This document shows positions 1 to 4,995 of a DNA stretch of 31,264 nucleotides, piece after piece; the first letter of the stretch is position 1, and each line of letters opens with the position of its first letter. The position numbers were made by a program, and so were the translations under genes. A model generated the notes under the pieces. The model was not told where the DNA came from. It saw only the letters and a program-made list of their open reading frames with translations, and did not search any database. The stretch comes from a virus: IMG/VR virus record IMGVR_UViG_3300042090_000433, positions 1-31,264 of that record; one strand, given 5' to 3'.

Positions 1-88
1 AACGCCACTTTCCGGTGACGGATTAGGAAGCCCAGCATTATCAACGCCAAATGGCGTGAATTGCGGATGTTTTCTGGTTAATTGGCGT
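1..88. promoter_or_regulatory. Candidate integrase arm-type sites (AACGCCA repeats)
   Basis: The word ACGCCA occurs at 2-7 and 44-49, and its reverse complement TGGCGT at 52-57 and 83-88. The middle two form a near-continuous palindrome. Repeated short words just upstream of a tyrosine integrase are typical of arm-type integrase or excisionase binding sites at an attachment site. The core site cannot be defined because the other end of the prophage is not clearly in view. The rest of the leader (89-233) holds two GTTAACT words (169-175, 225-231), the second touching the integrase ribosome site, and no gene. Confidence 0.25.
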
Positions 89-233
89 CCCCGGCGGGCT
101 TGGCCCCGAAGCCGCAAAGTCTCTACTTTCAGCAGCATACAGCAGCCACCTAGAAAATCGTAACGCAGGTTAACTTAATCCTTTCGGAACCCGGAAATCG
201 AGCGGTATTGAAGGTTCAAGGAGAGTTAACTAT

Positions 234-1505
234 ATGGCAAGCAGGCCCAATCGCGCTGTTACGATCTACCGTCGTGTTCATGTTCCGGGTAAAGAAAAGA
301 GCACCTATTGCCGCGCTGTGGTTTACGCCAGCGGTGAGATTCACGCGACCAAAGTCGAATATCAGGGTCAGGTTCTGACAGCGGGTGAAGGCGACTTCTA
401 CATCGCCTACCGCTGCCCTCAGCTGCGCTGGGATCGTATAGGCGCTGACCCCAAGCTGGCACGTCGGGCGGCTGAGGCTAAACGGGGGGAGCTGGCGGCT
501 ATCGCAGCGGGTATCATCCAACCCTCAGCACGAGTCGGTGTGCAAGGCGTACAGGTCGCAATAGACGTTGCGCGGGATACCTACCTGAATGACCTACGAC
601 GGACGCGAGGCGAAGGGACCTACGATTTGTTCTTCCAGACGCTTTGGGAGTTCACGAACTGGCTGGGCGTCCAGTATCCCAAGCTGAAGACCATGACGGG
701 CATCCAGCGTGAACACTTGTTGAGCTATTACGACGTGCTCGTGACGCGTGGGCTATCGCTTCGCCGTGGTGAAACTGAACTCATTCCGGCTTCGCCTTCC
801 ACTGGAGGGAAGAAATGCGACAGAGTGAATCAATGGATTCGGCGCACGCTTGGCCTCCGTCCGGGCTGTGGCCCCATCCGGCGCAGTGATCTTCCCCGCG
901 AATGCTTTTCCGAGGAAGAGGTTGAGGTCTTTTCTCCTCAGGAATTGAGCGCGTTCTTCGCTGCGTGTGGCGGCGAGGACTACCTCTTGTTCAGCTTGTT
1001 CTTGCACACTGGGCTGCGGAATAAGGAAATGTCGTTTTTGACTTGGGATGATGTCGATCTGGAGGGCGGCTTCGTGACCGTCCGACCCAAGGAAGGCTTC
1101 AAAGTGAAAAATGGCGAAACCCGCACGGTTCCAATCACCGACGATGATTTGCTGGCTCGCCTAGAGGCGCATAAGAAGGTGAGCAAGTTCAGCTATGTGT
1201 TCAGCACCAGCACGGGTGGTCGCGTGCGGGACTTCTTGGATCGAGCCAAGGCTGTTGGCGAGCGTGCCGGAATGAAGCGTGGTGACGTTTGGGTCCATAA
1301 ATTCAGGGCCAGCTGCGCCACAGGTTTAGCGATTGACGGTTTGGGCTTCACTGCCGTCCAGCAACTTCTGGGGCACCGCGATTCCAAAGTCACCAAACGC
1401 TATCTCGCTAAAGCCACCGACCTCAGGCTTCGGGAAGCCATCATGGCTGTCCGTACACAGGCTGCTGGCCGCAAGCTGGCATTGGTGAAAAAGGCCACCG
1501 CGTAA
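234..1505 (+). CDS. int: Tyrosine-family phage integrase
   Basis: This 423-aa protein is a site-specific tyrosine recombinase that would integrate and excise the prophage. The C-terminal catalytic domain shows the expected residues: R262 in HTGLRNKE, H355 and R358 in HKFRAS, H381 in LLGHRDS and the nucleophile Y390 in KRYLAK. Residues of roughly 100-200 look like the SAM-like core-binding domain, and the N-terminal 100 residues probably bind arm sites. The length is usual for the family. The ATG start has a good ribosome site (GGAGAG) about 8 bases upstream. The gene lies at the left edge next to repeated AACGCCA words, and a hairpin terminator follows 16 bases after the stop. It is convergent with the minus-strand lysogeny operon. 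Function is secure; the attachment site is not identified. Confidence 0.96.
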   Translation: MASRPNRAVTIYRRVHVPGKEKSTYCRAVVYASGEIHATKVEYQGQVLTAGEGDFYIAYRCPQLRWDRIGADPKLARRAAEAKRGELAAIAAGIIQPSARVGVQGVQVAIDVARDTYLNDLRRTRGEGTYDLFFQTLWEFTNWLGVQYPKLKTMTGIQREHLLSYYDVLVTRGLSLRRGETELIPASPSTGGKKCDRVNQWIRRTLGLRPGCGPIRRSDLPRECFSEEEVEVFSPQELSAFFAACGGEDYLLFSLFLHTGLRNKEMSFLTWDDVDLEGGFVTVRPKEGFKVKNGETRTVPITDDDLLARLEAHKKVSKFSYVFSTSTGGRVRDFLDRAKAVGERAGMKRGDVWVHKFRASCATGLAIDGLGFTAVQQLLGHRDSKVTKRYLAKATDLRLREAIMAVRTQAAGRKLALVKKATA

Positions 1506-1521
1506 ATCGTCTGCTGTGAAA

Positions 1522-1551
1522 GGAGCCACCTTCGCGGGTGGCTTCTCTTTT
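1522..1551 (+). terminator. Intrinsic terminator after the integrase
   Basis: The stem GAGCCACC / GGTGGCTT has a six-base TTCGCG loop and is followed by CTCTTTT. It lies just after the integrase stop. The opposite strand also ends in a pyrimidine-rich tract, so it could stop the convergent minus-strand operon too. A weaker GACCC-TTGC-GGGTC hairpin lies at 1581-1594. A near-identical stem closes the replication operon at 7412-7436. Confidence 0.8.
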
Positions 1552-1638
1552 GAACTGTGGGGAACGGGCGAGACGATAGCGACCCTTGCGGGTCATTCAT
1601 TAGCGATGAGGAAATCGTTTCTTTCACCACCACAGAAG

Positions 1639-1818
1639 TTATTGCTTGATAGCGAGCAGTGCTCTTTCCAAGCGAGCGTGGCGCGCTTCACCCATCTCAA
1701 CATGGAAGCTGCAAGCGTAGCGATGTTCCAGCCCTGCATTGTCACAAGGGCCATCGTGTTCGCCATGCTTGAGGCTATCTTCGGCGGCAAGGATCAGCTC
1801 TTTGATTTCCGGTGTCAT
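1639..1818 (-). CDS. Small hypothetical protein (59 aa), end of lysogeny operon
   Basis: A 59-residue reading frame starts MTPEIKELIL and ends LLAIKQ, read from the minus strand. Its ATG overlaps the stop of the upstream gene as TAATG at 1816-1820, the same coupling used one gene earlier and widely in this phage, which is the main support. The protein is soluble and charged, with Cys27 and Cys38 and several histidines (EHDGPCDN, LEHRY, SFHVEMGEARHARLE), and probably helical. I recognise no family. It is short enough to be missed by length-filtered gene calling; longer overlapping frames here on both strands lack ribosome sites or coupling. It is the last gene of the leftward operon led by the XRE regulator. 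Confidence 0.65.
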   Translation of the reverse strand: MTPEIKELILAAEDSLKHGEHDGPCDNAGLEHRYACSFHVEMGEARHARLERALLAIKQ

Positions 1819-2006
1819 TAGTATCCGTTGGGACCGATGCCCTCAGCGCTGCGTACACATTGAACTGGGAACGAACCCACCTGTGTGAAGCCATCCTTTG
1901 ACGACCATGCAACGCAAATGGCGTCCGCGTTGACAGAAGTGATAGCCATACGTGGGCCACCGCTGTTGAGCATTACAACATCACCGACTTCAAATTCAAT
2001 CTTCAT
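1818..2006 (-). CDS. YodC-like DUF2158 small protein
   Basis: This 62-aa protein has the pattern of the DUF2158/YodC family: GDVVMLNSGGPRMAI near the N-terminus, then alternating strands ending around a conserved tryptophan (AICVAWSS) and a short segment with a cysteine. The family is small, beta-rich and common in bacteria and phages; its biochemical role is not established. Both ends overlap neighbours as TAATG, so it is translated as part of a coupled minus-strand set with the 64-aa gene before it and the 59-aa gene after it. Family assignment is from sequence pattern only. Confidence 0.8.
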   Translation of the reverse strand: MKIEFEVGDVVMLNSGGPRMAITSVNADAICVAWSSKDGFTQVGSFPVQCVRSAEGIGPNGY

Positions 2007-2200
2007 TACTTTCCTCTTCCTGCCTTCACTGCGTTGGCGAAGGCTCTGTGTCGAATACGATTAGCACGCTCACGCGTGATTTCCTTCTCAATCTGAGTGT
2101 TCAGTTGAGCGACTTCCATCGTGGTGATGCGGTGGCTGGTTGGAATCTCCACCGCAAGGCGTTCGCGCAGCTTCATGCGCTTACTGTCGTGGGCTGTCAT
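2006..2200 (-). CDS. Small basic hypothetical protein (64 aa)
   Basis: The protein is rich in Arg and Lys and predicted helical, with a central segment MEVAQLNTQIEKEITRERANRIRHRAF that could be a short coiled coil or nucleic-acid-contacting helix. I do not recognise a family. The start is uncertain: ATG at 2200 (MTAHDSK) overlaps the upstream gene by 20 bases, while ATG at 2176 (MKLRERL) begins just after the upstream stop. An earlier ATG at 2266 would overlap the upstream gene by 86 bases and is less likely. The 3' end couples as TAATG to the DUF2158 gene. Co-transcription with the XRE regulator suggests a lysogeny or accessory role, which is inference. Confidence 0.6.
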   Translation of the reverse strand: MTAHDSKRMKLRERLAVEIPTSHRITTMEVAQLNTQIEKEITRERANRIRHRAFANAVKAGRGK

Positions 2201-2558
2201 TGGTGTTCGCTCGCAGGCTGTCTGGAACCGACTTCCATTCAGTGCCAACAAGATATCCATGACCACCTTTGACGTTTGGGAGACCCAGAACCTTCAAAAC
2301 GTCATTTGGCGAATACCAGCCACCCTTCAGACCTCTGATCAGGGCTTCGGGAGGGAGTTCGGCCCCGCCGACTGAAACACAATCCATAACCAACTTGGGA
2401 TCAATGGTCACATTGTTGATGGTGATTCCGTGCTTTGCGAGTTCCTGCGCCACCTCAAGCAGCCTTTCTTTTGCAGCATCAATATCGGCGCGGAACTTGT
2501 CCATGTCTAACTTGAGGGCCACGATCAGCTTTTCTACTGCACTCTTCTCTTCTGACAT
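2181..2558 (-). CDS. Hypothetical protein with N-terminal coiled coil (125 aa)
   Basis: Residues 1-45 are strongly helical and heptad-like (AVEKLIVALKLDMDKFRADIDAAK), suggesting a coiled-coil dimer. The C-terminal half has a compact motif YSPNDVLKVLGLPNVKGGHGYL that resembles a small helix-turn DNA-binding or adaptor fold but matches no family I can name. The ATG at 2558 has a clear GGGAG ribosome site. It follows the XRE regulator gene by 67 bases on the same strand and is probably in the same transcript. A regulatory partner of the repressor is a reasonable guess from position only. Confidence 0.65.
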   Translation of the reverse strand: MSEEKSAVEKLIVALKLDMDKFRADIDAAKERLLEVAQELAKHGITINNVTIDPKLVMDCVSVGGAELPPEALIRGLKGGWYSPNDVLKVLGLPNVKGGHGYLVGTEWKSVPDSLRANTNDSPRQ

Positions 2559-2625
2559 ACTTTTCTCCCGGCAGTTTTAATACCTGCCTCTACACCGTGC
2601 TGGGGAGTTGAGAAATGTCGATTCA

Positions 2626-2997
2626 TTAGCGTCTCGGGAACTTGCCTGTCTTCAGCCAAACGCGATAGTCGTCCATCGTACGAAGTTCATACGCCGCAGC
2701 TGGAGCACCCTGAAAATTTGACATCGGGCAACCATATATATACGCGAGCCGTTCCAGCACGGTGAACTCCACTTCTCCCGAATGCTCCATACGACTCAAA
2801 GCACTCTGACTGATCCCGGCGAGTGCAGCGGCGTCTGCCTGGGACCACTTCCACTTACATTCCTTCCGGGCTGCCTTCAACGCTGTCGCAATCTTCCTCC
2901 GGTGCCAAACATAGTCGTCCTTGAGGTCGAGGCTGAAGATTGATCTCTGACGAATACGCACAGGCTGGCTGGAATCATAAATCGGTTTTTCAGTCAT
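2626..2997 (-). CDS. XRE-family helix-turn-helix regulator (candidate prophage repressor)
   Basis: This 123-aa protein carries a Cro/CI-type HTH at about residues 50-90: WSQADAAALAGISQSALSRME followed by VLERLAYIYGC, where the SQSALSRME helix is the likely DNA-recognition helix. It lacks a C-terminal S24 peptidase domain, so it is not a LexA-like self-cleaving repressor. It starts the leftward operon and faces the rightward early genes, the usual place for a lysogeny switch. A TATAAT lies about 30 bases upstream of its start, overlapped by two GACTCA words that could be its own operators. Repressor role is inferred from family and position; a Cro-like or antitoxin-type regulator is possible. 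Confidence 0.8.
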   Translation of the reverse strand: MTEKPIYDSSQPVRIRQRSIFSLDLKDDYVWHRRKIATALKAARKECKWKWSQADAAALAGISQSALSRMEHSGEVEFTVLERLAYIYGCPMSNFQGAPAAAYELRTMDDYRVWLKTGKFPRR

Positions 2998-3001
2998 TCT
3001 T

Positions 3002-3050
3002 GACTCACTCGTTTTCGACTCATTCCATTATAGCTGAATCACCCACCTGT
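3002..3050 (-). promoter_or_regulatory. Promoter of XRE operon with paired GACTCA words
   Basis: On the minus strand a perfect TATAAT lies at 3032-3027, placing the start site near 3020 and leaving a leader of about 20 bases before the XRE gene. The -35 region is poor. GACTCA occurs at 3002-3007 and 3017-3022, 15 bases apart, flanking the predicted start site, and TGACTC recurs at 3164-3169. This spacing fits an autoregulating repressor site. The rest of the divergent gap (3051-3279) shows a GGCCC/GGGCC inverted repeat at 3246-3257 and no convincing rightward promoter or gene. Confidence 0.5.
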
Positions 3051-3279
3051 ATCTGACTGATTTTTGGGGTTCTTATAGGATTTTTGCGCCTCGACACCAA
3101 AATATGTTTTCCACAGCAGAGTGGAGTGTACGCGGGCATTCCGTGAAGGGGTTGGCGGCCAACTGACTCGCCCGTAGCCAAACGCAAAAGCCCTGAACCC
3201 GATCTTTCACAACTGATTGGCAATCGTGAGGTCAGGCATTTCCACGGCCCAAGGGCCACAACAGTACATAGGAGAAAAT

Positions 3280-3612
3280 GTGAAATACAAAGAAAAACTT
3301 CAATTTGCAAACGAACTTCTCGCCGAAGGAAAACGTGCATCGGCTATGACCGATGAGCAGCTGCTCGATAACTTTGAAAAGGGCAAGCTCACTGGCTTTG
3401 AATACCCCGAGCTCATGAAGCGTGGATTTCGTGATGAACTTCTCCAGCGTTGTGACACGAAAGATGAGCGCATCGAAGTCTGGTACGAGTCTTTCGCGTG
3501 GGAACGTATAACGGCCTACGCCTCCCGCCTTCAACCACCTTCGATGGAAGAAGCCTTCGCTCACAGCGAAGAAGACCATGCGCGAGCCGAGATGATAGTG
3601 TCGGCCAACTAA
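3280..3612 (+). CDS. Hypothetical early protein (110 aa)
   Basis: This is the first rightward gene after the lysogeny switch. The best start is a GTG at 3280 (VKYKEKLQFANEL), preceded by TAGGAGAAAAT as ribosome site; an in-frame ATG at 3217 has no ribosome site. The protein is acidic and mostly helical: an N-terminal helix, a DEQLLDNFEKGKLTGFEYPELMKRG segment, and a C-terminal part with EERIEVW-type helices ending in MIVSAN. I recognise no family. Position suggests an early regulatory or host-takeover role, but nothing in the sequence shows it. Confidence 0.7.
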   Translation: MKYKEKLQFANELLAEGKRASAMTDEQLLDNFEKGKLTGFEYPELMKRGFRDELLQRCDTKDERIEVWYESFAWERITAYASRLQPPSMEEAFAHSEEDHARAEMIVSAN

Positions 3613-3633
3613 CCAACCACAACCCTCAACCCC

Positions 3634-3655
3634 GGTGGGCTGTTGAAAACCCACC
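3634..3655 (+). promoter_or_regulatory. Intercistronic hairpin, copy 1
   Basis: GGTGGG and CCCACC are separated by 10 bases and followed by CTTTC. The stem is followed after about 19 bases by TTAAAGGAG and the next ATG. The same layout recurs at 4103-4124. It may be a weak terminator, an RNase site or an mRNA stabiliser. Confidence 0.5.
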
Positions 3656-3688
3656 CTTTCAGCCCCATGCCTTAAAGGAGATTTCAAG

Positions 3689-4090
3689 ATGTCCGTTCGC
3701 AAACCTGCTCTAAGCCCAGAGGAAGCCCAGCACACCCTCCTCTTTGTCCGCTACGTCGTCGAGCTTGTTATGAAGATGTCCGGCGAGGCACTGGTCACCC
3801 TCTACCACTTCATGCCGACTGGTCTTCCGCACGACAAGGTGCTTCGTGAAATTGTGGAGTCGCAACTGGTGCAGCGCAATATTCTCACCTTCGTGAACGA
3901 GAAGCTGGTGTGGAACGTCCCCGACGAAACGCACAACACGCTTGTGGATCACTTCGGCGCAGCAGCGTCCATCGAAGACGAGTTCTTCAGCAACGTCCTG
4001 AACATCGGAAACCCGCACAAGCAAGTGTGGGAAGACGAAGCCTATGACTTGGGAGAAACCGCTGCCCTCGTAGAAGCTGACGGCGACTAA
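3689..4090 (+). CDS. Hypothetical early protein (133 aa)
   Basis: An acidic, soluble protein starting MSVRKPALSPEEAQ with a strong ribosome site (AAAGGAG). Residues about 15-50 form a hydrophobic helical region (HTLLFVRYVVELVMKMSGEALVTLYHFM). The segment DKVLREIVESQLVQRNILTFVNEKLVWNV has the helix-helix-strand look of a winged-helix fold, so a DNA-binding role is possible but unproven. The C-terminus is strongly acidic (EDEAYDLGETAALVEADGD). No family is recognised. Hairpins lie on both sides, at 3634-3655 and 4103-4124. Confidence 0.75.
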   Translation: MSVRKPALSPEEAQHTLLFVRYVVELVMKMSGEALVTLYHFMPTGLPHDKVLREIVESQLVQRNILTFVNEKLVWNVPDETHNTLVDHFGAAASIEDEFFSNVLNIGNPHKQVWEDEAYDLGETAALVEADGD

Positions 4091-4102
4091 CAACTACAAC
4101 TC

Positions 4103-4124
4103 GGGTGGGCTTTCACAGCCACCC
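4103..4124 (+). promoter_or_regulatory. Intercistronic hairpin, copy 2
   Basis: GGGTGG and CCACCC are separated by 10 bases and followed by CCTTTGATTT, then TTAAAGGAG and the next ATG 32 bases beyond the stem. It is the same cassette as at 3634-3655, with a matching loop length and matching distance to the start codon. Confidence 0.5.
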
Positions 4125-4155
4125 CTTTGATTTCTGCGCATTAAAGGAGCAACAA

Positions 4156-4380
4156 ATGACCGATGTCACGAAACTCAGCATTCCTCAACTCGTCGCACTG
4201 CTCTACGCCAACGCTTGCACCGACGACGTTCTGCACCGCCGCTTGGCGGTAGAGCTTTTCCAGCATCGCGGCGTCCGGATCAAGCTAGATGATGAACATC
4301 AGACCAGCTATCTAGACCTAAGTGATGAGAATAACGAGACCGTCCACACTCTCATTTCTTCCAACGCGCCAACCGACTAA
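4156..4380 (+). CDS. Small hypothetical early protein (74 aa)
   Basis: The start at 4156 (MTDVTKLSIPQL) is chosen over an upstream in-frame codon at 4105 because it has TTAAAGGAG seven bases before it and because 4105 would translate through the intercistronic hairpin. The protein is short and acidic: a helical N-terminal half (QLVALLYANACTDDVLHRRLAVELF) and a C-terminal half with charged strands. No family is recognised. It sits directly before the structured 4394-4521 intergenic region. Confidence 0.7.
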   Translation: MTDVTKLSIPQLVALLYANACTDDVLHRRLAVELFQHRGVRIKLDDEHQTSYLDLSDENNETVHTLISSNAPTD

Positions 4381-4393
4381 CAACCTCACATAC

Positions 4394-4521
4394 AAGAATT
4401 TTTCATTCCTCGTGTTCAGAGTGGCCGCCCAACATTCTGGACGCGAGGGATGAGAATTCTTTCCGAGTTTTCCAGCTTCGGAAGTATCAGGTGTAAGCAA
4501 AAATCGCCCCGCTGACGCGGG
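4394..4521 (+). ncRNA. Candidate structured RNA: 26-bp stem-loop plus two hairpins
   Basis: Arm 4394-4420 (starts AAGAATTTTTCATTCC) pairs with 4436-4461 (TCTGGACGCGAGGG...ATTCTT) over 26 base pairs with one bulged T and four wobble pairs, all U on the 5' arm and G on the 3' arm, closing a 15-base loop. A second hairpin, TTTCCGA/TCGGAAG, spans 4460-4484, and a third, CCCGC-TGAC-GCGGG, spans 4508-4521 just before the next ribosome site. No reading frame of note crosses it. It could be a leader regulating the 150-aa and primase genes, an RNase III processing site, or a small RNA. The structure is visible; the role is unknown. Confidence 0.55.
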
Positions 4522-4542
4522 TGGATAAATAGGAGCTACAAA

Positions 4543-4995
4543 ATGGTTCAATCGAGTCTGTTCCGCCGTGCCCTTCGCTACAAAGGTTCCCTTCCAAAAG
4601 TTGTTGCTGTCCGTCTGGGTTGTCAAGAAGCCGATCTTCAATTCCTCAAGACCTACAATTTCAGCGATGTTCAGTTCCGCATCCTCACAGATACCATCTG
4701 CAATCTTCCCGCTGGCCCGAAGTTTCAGCTTCGCAAGCTGATGCTCGATCTGGTGCGCCCTGCCGCCGATGACGAACTCAACACGGTGGTTTCACAGGAA
4801 GACATTTACACGCCAATCTTCGTGGCGTTCCTCGTTCAGCATATCGACGTGAATCTTGGTCAGGCATGGTTGCAGTTTGCCACTGGCCGTGAAAAGCGCG
4901 ATTCCCGCTTCGACTTCCGCAAGCTGCTCAAGGCGACTGAAGAGACCTTCCTCACCTACGATGCCGACGGCGTCAGTGATGTGGAGGTGCTGTAA
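4543..4995 (+). CDS. Hypothetical protein coupled to the primase gene (150 aa)
   Basis: It starts MVQSSLFRRALRYKG with GGAGC as ribosome site and ends in a TAATG overlap with the primase gene, so the two are translationally coupled and probably act together. The N-terminal 35 residues are basic (RRALRYKGSLPKVVAVRLG), suitable for nucleic acid contact; the rest is mixed helix with a long acidic C-terminus. No known replication accessory motif is visible. A replication-associated role is inferred from coupling alone. Confidence 0.75.
   Translation: MVQSSLFRRALRYKGSLPKVVAVRLGCQEADLQFLKTYNFSDVQFRILTDTICNLPAGPKFQLRKLMLDLVRPAADDELNTVVSQEDIYTPIFVAFLVQHIDVNLGQAWLQFATGREKRDSRFDFRKLLKATEETFLTYDADGVSDVEVL

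Noticed and set aside
82-115. tRNA-like 3' segment (TGGCGTCCCCGGCGGGCTTG resembles the reverse complement of a tRNA T-arm and acceptor)
   Set aside because: The TTCGAAT-type T-loop core is not preserved and no anticodon arm is seen, so a tRNA or tRNA remnant cannot be supported.
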